From NCBI GenBank assembly GCA_019058365.1, contig JAHPZE010000016.1, forward strand, positions 33,670 through 97,669: a DNA stretch of 64,000 nucleotides, read 5' to 3'. Numbering within the stretch: position 1 is the stretch's first letter; the number at the start of each line of letters is the position of its first letter. Origin of the DNA: Promethearchaeota archaeon (lineage in GTDB: Archaea > Asgardarchaeota > Lokiarchaeia > Sigyniarchaeales > SOKP01). The notes beneath the pieces were generated by a model. That model made no database searches. It had not been told where the DNA came from and saw nothing but the letters and a program-made list of their open reading frames with translations. Both the position numbers and the translations under genes were made by a program. This document shows, one piece after another, positions 48,257 through 57,409 of this stretch.

Positions 48257-50356
48257 TTAAAATCTCTGATCCTTTCTTCTCTTGATTAGTATAGTTGCAA
48301 CACCAACTAATCCAACTCCAGCAATCAACACTATTAATGCCCAGAATTCTTCTCCTTCGAAAACCATGTAAACAGTGAAAGTCGGGTCATGCCAGATACC
48401 ACATCCATCCTCAAATTGAGGATAACATACAGCATAAACCATAACACTTAAATCAGTTCGAATTCTGATACTTGAGGCAAAATTAATTAGTTCTTCCCCA
48501 TTCGCAATAGTAAATGAGTCATGCCTTTCATGTTCCATTAACCAAACTTCAATTGGAATAATACTAGTACTAGCAGGAGCAGTTAATCGACTTGATTCAT
48601 TACCATATTCATAATCTGGACCAGCAATATCGACAAATTCTAATTCATCCGAAGCAGCAGCACCAATATAATCTCCAATCATTAATCTATGCTGTGTGCC
48701 TCTATAGTGCCCTTCTTGTAAAAGTTCTGGAGGTACTTGTGGAGGATTGTCTAATGCTTGTTGTTGTGTTTTAATATCAAGTTCAAAATGCAGGACTGCG
48801 GAAACATATATAATTGCTAGGTCTAAATTAAGAATCTCTGCATTTGCATAGCTATTATCTGGATCATTCCAAGGACTAAAGAATTGATTTAATTTAACTA
48901 ATCCTTCTGAAGCACCTAAGGTTGAATTAATCTTTGGTTCAAATGTAAAGCCAAAGTGAATATAATCCAGATTTTCTTTTGGAGTATCTAAGTAAGAATT
49001 CAAATCAACTCCAATTGGAACAGCTGAGACCTCAGAATTAAAGATGTTAATTCCCCATGAGATGCTTTTGGTACTTGGATCGATTTCTGGCTCATCAAAC
49101 CTAAATCCTCCATAAATCTGACCTAATACTAATCGGTGTGTGAGTTCAGTACTAAAAGGCACCTGTGCAGTATATGTTGGAGTGTAAAAGACAGAAATAT
49201 CTTGACTTAAATCAGTATCATTATATAAAAAAGCTCCCGCTAAATGATGCGTAAACAGGTAAAAGTCAATATTACATCCTTCAAACGCTCTAGCAATAAT
49301 AGATTCTGGACTTCCTTCACCTCCACCTGAAACAACATTAAGTATTGCTGCAACATCAACATGTATTTCAAAATTTTTGATCCATAATTGAATTAGATCG
49401 AATGAGAATTGAGTCCATATTGCTTCCGCAACCTGCCCTTGAGTTGGTGTTAAAAACCATTCCATATAACTATCCTTTCTATTTTGAGCTGTGATATTCC
49501 ATAAGTCTAATAACAAACTTCCATTTGTGACCCCCGTCTCAATCAGTTCATCGTTAAGAGGGCTTAAATCATTACCTGTTATGTACCAATTCTTTGTAAT
49601 ATTGAATTCTTTACCCGGTTCAGTATTCGGCATAATATCAAGTTTTTGCCATGTAATAGGATTCAAAATAAATAATTCATCTCCAGTAAAGATATCGTTA
49701 ATATGAATTAAAAACCAAGTAATCAAGGAAATACCTTCTCGAATAATTTCTTTATTCAATTCTCTACCCTCAAGTTGGTAGAATAGTGTTCGATTGAAAA
49801 AGTTGAGTAATTTATTTGCAGCTGTGATGAATGAACGATCATAATCCCAAATTATTAATGTAACGGCAGCACCTACCTCAACTGTATAGTCAAATTCACC
49901 ATGTTTTTCTACTACACAATATGCAGTTCCCATTTCCTCTGATGTCATATTAGTAAGTATACCTACCTCATCCATATTTACATAATCTGGATTGGCAATG
50001 TATACATCTCTTGTATCTGATTCATCATCAAAATTGTATGTGCCTCGCTCATAATGAGTTCGATTAGCACTTAAAACAAATACACTACCTAACATCTCAT
50101 ATTTAGTAAGATTCAAACCTTGAAGAAATAAGATTTCAAATATTGAACCTAAAAGACTACCTCCGTATCCTAAATAATCACTAAATATTGCACCAAAACC
50201 CCCCTTAAATCGTTCAAAAATACCTATATCAACTTGATCAATATTGAAAATATCTCCGTTGTCATTTACTTGTCCCATTGCCACCATAGGCATTGTGGAA
50301 CTTGAAGCAAGAAAAATAATAATGATCATTATCGATTTTGTGTTTAAATTTTTCAT
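48257..50356 (-). CDS. Large secreted, C-terminally membrane-anchored surface protein
   Basis: A protein of about 699 residues. It has a Sec-type signal segment at the N-terminus (SIMIIIIFLASSSTMPMVAM), and a C-terminal single membrane helix (FWALIVLIAGVGLVGVATILI) followed by a basic KRRKDQRF tail, so most of the protein is outside the cell. The ATG at 50356 gives a cleaner signal peptide than the upstream ATG at 50383. The ectodomain is strand-rich and not recognised. A typical archaeal envelope protein, possibly Asgard-specific. Confidence 0.7.
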   Translation of the reverse strand: MKNLNTKSIMIIIIFLASSSTMPMVAMGQVNDNGDIFNIDQVDIGIFERFKGGFGAIFSDYLGYGGSLLGSIFEILFLQGLNLTKYEMLGSVFVLSANRTHYERGTYNFDDESDTRDVYIANPDYVNMDEVGILTNMTSEEMGTAYCVVEKHGEFDYTVEVGAAVTLIIWDYDRSFITAANKLLNFFNRTLFYQLEGRELNKEIIREGISLITWFLIHINDIFTGDELFILNPITWQKLDIMPNTEPGKEFNITKNWYITGNDLSPLNDELIETGVTNGSLLLDLWNITAQNRKDSYMEWFLTPTQGQVAEAIWTQFSFDLIQLWIKNFEIHVDVAAILNVVSGGGEGSPESIIARAFEGCNIDFYLFTHHLAGAFLYNDTDLSQDISVFYTPTYTAQVPFSTELTHRLVLGQIYGGFRFDEPEIDPSTKSISWGINIFNSEVSAVPIGVDLNSYLDTPKENLDYIHFGFTFEPKINSTLGASEGLVKLNQFFSPWNDPDNSYANAEILNLDLAIIYVSAVLHFELDIKTQQQALDNPPQVPPELLQEGHYRGTQHRLMIGDYIGAAASDELEFVDIAGPDYEYGNESSRLTAPASTSIIPIEVWLMEHERHDSFTIANGEELINFASSIRIRTDLSVMVYAVCYPQFEDGCGIWHDPTFTVYMVFEGEEFWALIVLIAGVGLVGVATILIKRRKDQRF

Positions 50357-50665
50357 ATTTCTCACATACTTTTTTAAATACAAAATTATGATTTGTGTTA
50401 AGGATATAATTAAAATCTGACTTTTTAATAATTTTTGTTCTAATATAATAGAATCTTTAAAAAATCCAACATTTAGTGAAACTAAGCACCATAATTGAGT
50501 TAAAATCGATTGAGGATTAATTTCCTCATATCTATTATAATTAATTTATCATAGGAGGACTCTTCATAAAAAAAGTGTTAGATTTTATTTTAGTTTTTTA
50601 ATAAAGTTATAATTTTCTCTTAAAATGGCAATTTCTCATCTAGATTGAGAATTAAAATTAAAAAT

Positions 50666-51670
50666 TCATTCTGCTTGGAGAAAAGTATAAAAAAACACAA
50701 TAATATATAATACTGCTGAGATAATCAAACTCCACACTCTAAGGAATCCAGATATTTCTGTTGTTGAGAAAATAACATTTGAGCCAATAAATATTGCTGC
50801 TATTATATACCCGAATAAATGACTTTTAAAGCTTCCTATTTTCATCTTTCCTTGAAAAAAGTTAATAATTGATGTGAGAATTATAAATACGAATCCCGCT
50901 ATGTAAAACAAATCAATTACTCCATATTCACCGAAATCTAAAAACAAAAAAAACCCAAATAATCCAATTTCAAGAATTTTAACATTCCAGAATCTCTGCT
51001 TTTTTGAAGACTCTTCAAACAATTGTTCATATTCACTTATCCCAGAATTTAAAAATAATAAAATAAAAGAGCCGATAGCTAATGCTGTAAACAATGAATA
51101 AGAAATTGTAAAAAGTATATCAAGATTGGGTACCCAAATTACTCTCCATAAGAATAATGCTAGCGTTAAAAATTCGGGTAAAACTATTATTCCACAGAAA
51201 ATCGGAAGAATTGCAAAAACACCTATCATAATCCATGTTATTAAAGAAACTTTGGTATCCTCTTCCCATCTTTTTTTTCTGAAAGTTGTCAATCTCCAAG
51301 CAAATGAAGCAAAGCTTAATACAGCTATTATAGGTGTAATTATTGGAAAAATAAAAATAAAAAGAATATATACAGCATTGATTCCATAAAAAAATTTTAA
51401 TCTTGATGGGACAACACTAATTGTTTTATCAAAATCATCAAGAGTATTAGCAAGACGATTAACAAAAAGAATTAAAAAGAACAACCAAGAAACACTAAAC
51501 ACTATTGGGCATAAAATTTTTATTAATATTGTTTTGAGTGTTTGATCATTTGAAAACCATAAATTGAAATCAACTAAGTTATATATTAAAAAAATTACGA
51601 TTGGGACGAAAATTATTACGACTAAAACAATTAAACGACTTAGTATAATTCCTTTTATTTCTCTTGACAT
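50666..51670 (-). CDS. Multi-pass membrane protein
   Basis: A 334-residue protein with about nine or ten membrane segments, the first near residue 10 (LSRLIVLVVIIFVPIVIFLIY-like). Short charged loops separate the helices. No conserved motif allows a function call. It is separated from the surface protein gene by a 310-base spacer. Confidence 0.6.
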   Translation of the reverse strand: MSREIKGIILSRLIVLVVIIFVPIVIFLIYNLVDFNLWFSNDQTLKTILIKILCPIVFSVSWLFFLILFVNRLANTLDDFDKTISVVPSRLKFFYGINAVYILFIFIFPIITPIIAVLSFASFAWRLTTFRKKRWEEDTKVSLITWIMIGVFAILPIFCGIIVLPEFLTLALFLWRVIWVPNLDILFTISYSLFTALAIGSFILLFLNSGISEYEQLFEESSKKQRFWNVKILEIGLFGFFLFLDFGEYGVIDLFYIAGFVFIILTSIINFFQGKMKIGSFKSHLFGYIIAAIFIGSNVIFSTTEISGFLRVWSLIISAVLYIIVFFYTFLQAE

Positions 51671-51813
51671 AATCTGTATTAATACAGTGAATTTTTAATA
51701 TTAATATAAAATACTATAATTTAATAATTAATATATTTTGTATTGAAATTATTAGGAGTTCCAAAAAAAGATTAAGGGCAATTCGATTTATTAACTCAAA
51801 TTATAATTAATCT

Positions 51814-52494
51814 CTATTTTTTTGCACCACAATTAGTACAAAATAAGTCCTCTGTAACAAAATTAGCTCCGCAATTGCTGCAGGTATTAGATGCGGGAGT
51901 TACTATAGTTTTATCTTCGTCAGTTTCTCTTGAGATCAATTCAGAAGTTTCTGTAGTTTCCTCTTTAACTTTTACTTTAATGGTTTTTTTCTTTTTTGCA
52001 TCCTCCATACCCTTATATCTCAAACTTCCTACGAAGGCTCCAAACACAGCTCCAACTAAACAAGCCTCTAATATCGCTGTAATAACTGCTAATAGGTAAG
52101 GAAGATCAGTCAAACCAATAGATAATCCGTTTAAAATTATAAAAGTTGCTGAGCCGTATCCGGGTTTTAGAGCATTTACAATAAGTGGCATAATGAAATA
52201 TATAATTATGTTAAGAATTATACACCCGATGCAAATAGCAAAACTTGTATATATACCTTCTCGAGGTGAGCGAGCGCGAAGAGCACTTGTTATTGCTAAA
52301 CATAAAATCCATGGAAGAGTCACCGCAAGGATTAATCCAATATCATCGGGGCGATAAAGGATACACCAATGAATAGGAAAGAGAAATACAAGAGCAAGTC
52401 CAATAAGTATACTCGCTATTATATTTATAATGGGGCCCTCTAAACCTAGAAGTCCTAATATGGCTGTTACGGCTGCTGGAAAATCTGAAATCAC
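51814..52494 (-). CDS. Membrane protein with C-terminal zinc ribbon
   Basis: A 226-residue protein from the GTG at 52494. It has about five membrane segments and a soluble tail ending in a zinc ribbon (CSNCGANF then CTNCGAKK). The frame stays open upstream to about 52638 and encodes a plausible extra membrane helix (FSGLIGILLLVPISYIFF), but no ATG, GTG or TTG occurs there, so the start may be a rare codon or the region may contain a frameshift. Similar zinc ribbons occur in the proteins at 31122 and 56642. Confidence 0.6.
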   Translation of the reverse strand: MISDFPAAVTAILGLLGLEGPIINIIASILIGLALVFLFPIHWCILYRPDDIGLILAVTLPWILCLAITSALRARSPREGIYTSFAICIGCIILNIIIYFIMPLIVNALKPGYGSATFIILNGLSIGLTDLPYLLAVITAILEACLVGAVFGAFVGSLRYKGMEDAKKKKTIKVKVKEETTETSELISRETDEDKTIVTPASNTCSNCGANFVTEDLFCTNCGAKK

Positions 52495-52784
52495 CCCACC
52501 AGTAATACTTTCACCTAAATTTAAGAACCTAAAAAAGATATATGAAATTGGAACGAGAAGTAATATTCCTATTAATCCTGAAAATATATATCGACGTAAT
52601 TCTATATTTATCCCCTTACTATCAGTGATTAAATCATTTTAATTTCCTTATTACTAATCAAAAATGCTATGCATATTTATATTTTTGGCATAAAACTTTA
52701 CCATAGCATTACAAACATTTTTAGAAGATTTTTTACAGTTTTAAAAAAAGATTTAAAAGTAAAGTTAAAAAATGAAGTATAAAT

Positions 52785-53474
52785 TTATTGAATTTTAGTT
52801 ATTCGACCGGAATCCATGCGTATTGTTTTATCTCCGTATTTGGATAAATCTCTGTGTGTTACTACCAAGATTGTGGTTTCCATATCTTTATTTATTTTTT
52901 TAAGTAATTCCATGACTTGCTTTTCTGATTCCGGGTCAAGGTTTCCAGTAGGCTCATCACCCATAATAACTCTTGGTCTATGAATGATTGCTCGAGCAAT
53001 ACCACATCTCTGTTTTTCACCACCAGACATTTGAACAGGATAATGATCCTTACGGTCAAGCAAATCAACATCTCTTAAAGCTGAAATTGCCCTATTCTCG
53101 ATCTCCTTTTGACGTAATACTGTTGGCCATAAAACCGATTCTACATTTTCTATTGCAGTTAATGTATTAACAAGATTAAAATCTTGAAACACAAACCCAA
53201 TTTTCTGTCTTCTGAGTCTGCTTAATCTATCCTCAGTTGCCCTTGCGATGTTTTCTCCATCAAAAATGATTCTACCAGAATCAGGTAAATCCAGTCCCGA
53301 TAGAACGTTGAGAAGTGTTGATTTTCCACAACCAGTTGGACCTTGAATCATAACAAATTCTCCAGATTTGATTTTTAAATTCACATCTGCTAACGCTCTA
53401 ATTATAGCACCAGCTCTTCTGTATTCTTTATTAATATCCACAGCTTCAATCATAACATCTTTATCAGACGACAT
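52785..53474 (-). CDS. ABC transporter ATP-binding protein (MacB/LolD-like)
   Basis: A 229-residue ATPase. Walker A is GPTGCGKST at 45-53. The Q-loop is FQDFNLV, the signature is MSGGEKQR (near 151), Walker B is VIMGDEPTGNL and the H-loop is VVTHRDL. It is closest in style to the FtsE/LolD/MacB group that partners FtsX-type permeases. Its permease gene lies 15 bases upstream, so the two are co-transcribed. Confidence 0.95.
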   Translation of the reverse strand: MSSDKDVMIEAVDINKEYRRAGAIIRALADVNLKIKSGEFVMIQGPTGCGKSTLLNVLSGLDLPDSGRIIFDGENIARATEDRLSRLRRQKIGFVFQDFNLVNTLTAIENVESVLWPTVLRQKEIENRAISALRDVDLLDRKDHYPVQMSGGEKQRCGIARAIIHRPRVIMGDEPTGNLDPESEKQVMELLKKINKDMETTILVVTHRDLSKYGDKTIRMDSGRITKIQ

Positions 53475-53489
53475 TTTTCTCTAACCTCC

Positions 53490-54020
53490 TTACTCCCCTA
53501 CTTTTTTCAAGGCTATTATTGGTCGTACTTTAAGCACTTTTCTATATACTAAAATAAAAGCAATTATTTGAACAATGATAAATAATGCACTTGTAAAAAT
53601 AACCGGAAGTAATCCAATTAAGATTTCATTAACACTTGATAAAAATCCTTCTGAGTGTAAATAAGCTAAAGCAGCAGTATAGTGAAATAAAACTTCAACA
53701 ACAATGAAAAATCCAACTAGAGTAGTAAACAGAATCATTCCTGAAATTAACGATAATATATTTTTATTTGTATATCCAATACATTTGAAAGTTGCCCAAA
53801 CACGTCTCTTTCTTGAAACTAATATCCAAGCGTAAAGTAAGGAAAGAAATAGTGATACTCCAATAAAAATATATACAAAATACCATGCGACATCAGACCC
53901 TAAATCTATGAATAGAGATGTCAAAAATATTAATGTTGTATAAATTAATGTAAAAACTATAAATACTTTTTTTTCACGTAAAGATAGAAGAATAGCCTTT
54001 CTCCACATTCTAAAAGCCAA
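53490..54020 (-). CDS. Short FtsX-like ABC permease
   Basis: A 176-residue protein with four membrane segments and a C-terminal VRPIIALKKVGE that resembles the end of FtsX/MacB permeases. The WATFKCIGYTNKNI segment looks like the coupling region that contacts the ATPase. It lacks the large extracellular domain of MacB, so it is a minimal FtsX-type unit. It is followed by the ATPase gene. The substrate is unknown. Confidence 0.7.
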   Translation of the reverse strand: MAFRMWRKAILLSLREKKVFIVFTLIYTTLIFLTSLFIDLGSDVAWYFVYIFIGVSLFLSLLYAWILVSRKRRVWATFKCIGYTNKNILSLISGMILFTTLVGFFIVVEVLFHYTAALAYLHSEGFLSSVNEILIGLLPVIFTSALFIIVQIIAFILVYRKVLKVRPIIALKKVGE

Positions 54021-54125
54021 TTAATTTCACCGTGCTTTTTTCAATTTATTTTTAAATTATATTTAAATTTATGATTGATTTTATTTATGTTATTATAACA
54101 ATTCAATAATAAATATTTGGTGGAA

Positions 54126-54527
54126 ATGTCCGAAATTGAAGCAATAATTGATGATTTATTGAACGAAGAATCTAATATTTATGGTGTTGCTATAATAAGT
54201 AAAGATGGCAATTTAATAACTCAAACAGAAAATTGGGATTTAACTAATGATCTTGATCTAATTAATGAATTACTTAATCAAAAGCTAGAATTGGGACAAA
54301 AAGGGATAAGTAGCATTATAATTCAAGGTATTAAGTATATGATAGTCGAGAATACAGAAGAGAGAAAGATTGGTACAAATATTACTGGTAAAGGACATCT
54401 TATTATTTGTCCTGTTCCAATAGGTGGTACTGGAGCGTTAGTTTGTTATATAAATCCTCAAGCAGGTCCTAGAGACGCACTCTTTGCAGCTCAAGAGTAT
54501 GCTTTAAGACTAAGTAACTTTATTTAA
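54126..54527 (+). CDS. Profilin
   Basis: A protein of about 133 residues, taking the ATG at 54126 (earlier TTG 54117 and GTG 54120 are in frame). The N-terminal helix and strand (YGVAIISKDGNLITQTE) and the central IIIQGIKYMIVENTEERK, followed by GTNITGKGHLIICPV and a C-terminal amphipathic helix (DALFAAQEYALRLSNFI), match the profilin fold, in line with the eukaryotic pattern LQGQKFMLIR...GRH.AEG. Profilins bind actin monomers; Asgard profilins work with Asgard actins, which must be elsewhere in the genome. It is convergent with the deacetylase-family gene. Confidence 0.85.
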   Translation: MSEIEAIIDDLLNEESNIYGVAIISKDGNLITQTENWDLTNDLDLINELLNQKLELGQKGISSIIIQGIKYMIVENTEERKIGTNITGKGHLIICPVPIGGTGALVCYINPQAGPRDALFAAQEYALRLSNFI

Positions 54528-54542
54528 TTTTTTTTATCTTTT

Positions 54543-55661
54543 TTAGACTATTGAGCTCCAATACTTAGCTAAAAGCTTTTTTAAGCTAGATTTAATTTTA
54601 CTTATTTCACTTTTTTTGGAATTACCTGAAAAATCTAAACATTCAAAAGGAGGGTGCTCATACTTCTCTTTTAATAAAGCTTTTATCACAGAGTGTACAC
54701 AAACTGGTAATCCTATTAAACTATAACCACCTTCCAATATAAAAGCTAATTTACCTTCACATATATCCTCAGCAATTTTCAATAATTTCTCAGTAAATTT
54801 ATAATATGAAATCGTTGTTAATAGACAGTTTCCTATTGGATCAGCAAAATACATATCAAAACCTGCGGCAATTATAATGAGATCCGGTTTGAATTCTCTT
54901 AAAACCAGCTCAAGGATTTCAGTAGATTCCAGAAAATCATTATCGGTAGAATTCAATGGTATTGGAAAGTTAATATTTCTCCCAAGACCTTCTCCTGTAC
55001 CTAATTCATCAATAAATCCAATTTCTCCCTCTGTTAAATCATATTCATGAATGGAGAAATATAGTACCCTTGGATCATCATAGAAATATTGGACAAGTCC
55101 ATCCCCAAAATGAGCATCTATGTCAATTATAGCTATTCTTTTGTTATACTGAAGTTTTTCTCGTATAAATATTATAGAATTCGCTATATTATTAAATATA
55201 CAAAGTCCAGAAGCTATTTCTCGCAAAGCATGATGTCCTGGGGGTCTTATGAGTGCAAATGATTGATTCACTTCATGATTAATCACATTAATAATTGCAC
55301 TCATAGCTCCTCCTATTGCCTTTTTAGCTAATTCATAAGTATCTTCAGTGACACATACATCCTCTCCTAGTATTCCATTTCCTCTACTTGAAAGGGTTTT
55401 AATTGAATTAATATGATAATTCGTATGTGCTAACTTAATCACATCTTCTTCTACTGTGAACGGTTTTATCTTAATAATACACTCATTATTAAAAATCTCC
55501 GTCTTTTCTAAATAGCTTAAGATAGATTTAATCCTTAAGGGGGTTTCGTAAGAAAAAAATGTAGGATATGGATAAGGGGGCACATTTTTTGTAGCAAAAT
55601 CTTCATCTACAATAATTCCAATTCTATTATTACATGTCATTTTAAAAGTAAAAATAATCAA
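54543..55661 (-). CDS. Histone deacetylase-family (AcuC/HDAC-like) protein
   Basis: A 372-residue protein of the class I/II HDAC/acetoin-utilisation family. The active-site stretch is RPPGHHAL (near 140) with the catalytic His pair. The zinc site is at DIDAHFGDG (near 177) and AAGFDMYFADP, followed by EGGYSL. These enzymes remove acetyl groups from lysines or small amines. It starts about 130 bases upstream of any neighbour and is a single gene. Its natural substrate in archaea is not established. Confidence 0.92.
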   Translation of the reverse strand: MIIFTFKMTCNNRIGIIVDEDFATKNVPPYPYPTFFSYETPLRIKSILSYLEKTEIFNNECIIKIKPFTVEEDVIKLAHTNYHINSIKTLSSRGNGILGEDVCVTEDTYELAKKAIGGAMSAIINVINHEVNQSFALIRPPGHHALREIASGLCIFNNIANSIIFIREKLQYNKRIAIIDIDAHFGDGLVQYFYDDPRVLYFSIHEYDLTEGEIGFIDELGTGEGLGRNINFPIPLNSTDNDFLESTEILELVLREFKPDLIIIAAGFDMYFADPIGNCLLTTISYYKFTEKLLKIAEDICEGKLAFILEGGYSLIGLPVCVHSVIKALLKEKYEHPPFECLDFSGNSKKSEISKIKSSLKKLLAKYWSSIV

Positions 55662-55734
55662 AAATACCTAAATTATTATAATAACAATTACATACATTTA
55701 TTTTAAATAAATTCTAATTTTATCACTAAAAAAA

Positions 55735-55839
55735 GTGTTTATTATTGCTGGATTAGTAATTTTTCTTACAATATTATTAAACACGCTGCCAATACTTATT
55801 TTAATTATATCTCTATTGTTCATTTGGAAAAAACTATAG
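55735..55839 (+). CDS. Possible 34-residue membrane peptide
   Basis: A GTG-started frame encoding a single hydrophobic helix (FIIAGLVIFLTILLNTLP followed by another hydrophobic run and a WKKL end). It lies in a spacer, is followed by a second overlapping short frame (55824-55943), and may be a small membrane protein or chance. There is no ribosome binding site obvious before it. Confidence 0.25.
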   Translation: MFIIAGLVIFLTILLNTLPILILIISLLFIWKKL

Positions 55840-55943
55840 GCAAATTATATTTTAGAATTTTTTTAGGAATTGTAGTTTTCTATTTGATTTATTGGATTTT
55901 ACCAATTATTTTCCAAATTAATGCTAAATTTAATTGTTTCTAA
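55824..55943 (+). CDS. Possible second short membrane peptide
   Basis: A TTG-started frame of 39 residues that overlaps the end of the previous one in another phase. It carries a hydrophobic segment (FLGIVVFYLIYWILPIIF). Together the two frames could be one two-helix membrane protein broken by a frameshift, or two chance frames in AT-rich DNA. Confidence 0.2.
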   Translation: MEKTIGKLYFRIFLGIVVFYLIYWILPIIFQINAKFNCF

Positions 55944-56002
55944 TTTCTCATAATTGGTTATTTGAAAAGAAAATCTTGCTTTTTGTTATACTAAGATAAC
56001 GA

Positions 56003-56464
56003 TTAAATTCCAAAGACAGATTTAATACGGTCCTCTATTTTAAATCTTAAATCTCCGAGAATTTCATCAATTCGGGGCTTAGATTTTTTAAAGTAATTCG
56101 GTTCTTTCGAAAAAATATCATTTAGAGGATATCGATCGAGAAAATAAGAAATAATTTCCTTTAAATGTTGTTTTACAAAATTTGGATCTGTTCCTTTTTC
56201 AATAATGGCATAGGATAATAAAGGTTGAGTATTATTAACTTCTTTACTTGCTAATTGGACTGTTTTAAAATAACATACGATTTCAAAGCCCGAAAAAGAT
56301 ATTACATTAATCTTATCATCATATACCTCAGTAATGTAACTCTTCAAGCCAGTTAGAAACTTAGCTCGAATATTAGGATCAAAAACATTATCTGAAGATG
56401 AATAATATTTGATCTCAACTAAATTTTTCATACCAAGGTTAATCCCAACTTCTAAAACCGCCAT
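56003..56464 (-). CDS. Longin-like domain protein
   Basis: A 153-residue protein matching the one at 33426 in length and layout: N-terminal strand, helix (NIRAKFLTGLKSYITEVYD), strand run (INVISFSGFEIVCYFK, then LLSYAIIEKG), helices and a final IEDRIKSVFGI. It may pair with a small GTPase. It is separated from its neighbours on both sides, so its partner is not adjacent. Confidence 0.55.
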   Translation of the reverse strand: MAVLEVGINLGMKNLVEIKYYSSSDNVFDPNIRAKFLTGLKSYITEVYDDKINVISFSGFEIVCYFKTVQLASKEVNNTQPLLSYAIIEKGTDPNFVKQHLKEIISYFLDRYPLNDIFSKEPNYFKKSKPRIDEILGDLRFKIEDRIKSVFGI

Positions 56465-56641
56465 TTCTAAAAAGGAAAATTATTTAAAAGCTCTAAGACT
56501 TTCTTATTACTTTTTTTTATTACTCCATTTAATATATTTTTAATTATTTTTTTTAATTTTTACCGGTAAATAGACTAAAAAATATTAAATATAACTTCAC
56601 AATCTTATTATTTACAAGACTATATCTTATTCCCAAAAATA

Positions 56642-57265
56642 ATGAATATTACTCACTTAAGATCTAAATATAGAAAAGAAATTGAGATTATTAGACAAAA
56701 AGTACATAGAGAAAATACTTTTATTAATTTGAGTGGTATTGACGAAATTATTCTACTACTTAATAAATTAAACCTAAAAGATAGAAGCGAAATTCAGGAT
56801 GTATATATAGAAAAACTACTATATTATGCAATTAAAAATTGTCAAAAAGTTAATGAGGGTTTAATTGATGAGAATCATATTAAAAAAGCATTTCAAGATA
56901 TATATAGAACAGAACTAGATTTGATGAGAAAGATCCAATCAATTGAAAGAATTGGAGTCATTGACACAGAACAACAACAAGTAGATGTAGAAGTCTTTAA
57001 AGAAGATGTAGAACTAAGCACTCCAGAAGTGCAACCAGAAGAATTTGAAGTCATACAAGAGGAAGAGGTAATAATGATCTCTGAGGAAAAACTAATACAA
57101 GAGGAAGTCTCATCGAAAGAAGTAGGAGTAATCAAACCTGAAGAACCACCAGAAGAATTAATGCCGCCTAAACCTCAAATAACTAACTGTCCTTTCTGTG
57201 GATCGGTATTTGATGAAAAACCAACTTTCTGTCCCCAATGCGGAATGATATTTAAATATAAATAA
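56642..57265 (+). CDS. Hypothetical protein with acidic linker and C-terminal zinc ribbon
   Basis: A 207-residue protein. The first 105 residues are helical, with a KNCQKVNEGLIDENHIKKAF segment. Residues 110-175 are an acidic Glu/Val/Pro linker. It ends with a zinc ribbon (CPFCGSVFDEKPTFCPQCG). A TATA-like AAATATAAC lies about 45 bases upstream. No function is recognised; the ribbon suggests protein or nucleic-acid binding. Confidence 0.6.
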   Translation: MNITHLRSKYRKEIEIIRQKVHRENTFINLSGIDEIILLLNKLNLKDRSEIQDVYIEKLLYYAIKNCQKVNEGLIDENHIKKAFQDIYRTELDLMRKIQSIERIGVIDTEQQQVDVEVFKEDVELSTPEVQPEEFEVIQEEEVIMISEEKLIQEEVSSKEVGVIKPEEPPEELMPPKPQITNCPFCGSVFDEKPTFCPQCGMIFKYK

Positions 57266-57409
57266 ACTCTACTTTAATAAGGACAATCACAAAGATTTTA
57301 TCCTCTTGAATTTTTAGCCTACTCATGATTTATTCATTTTCCCTGATTAATTAATAAACCTATTTTAAAGGAATTTTGTTGATAAACATTCTTCGATATC
57401 AATTTTACT

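Larger units (their letters stand above)
55662..56002. other. Spacer with two very short hydrophobic frames
   Basis: The space between the deacetylase-family gene and the longin-like gene contains no recognised gene. It holds two very short overlapping plus-strand frames described separately. Confidence 0.6.

Noticed and set aside
54126..54527. Roadblock/LC7 protein
   Set aside because: The IQG.KYM and GKGH segments with the final helix fit profilin better than roadblock.
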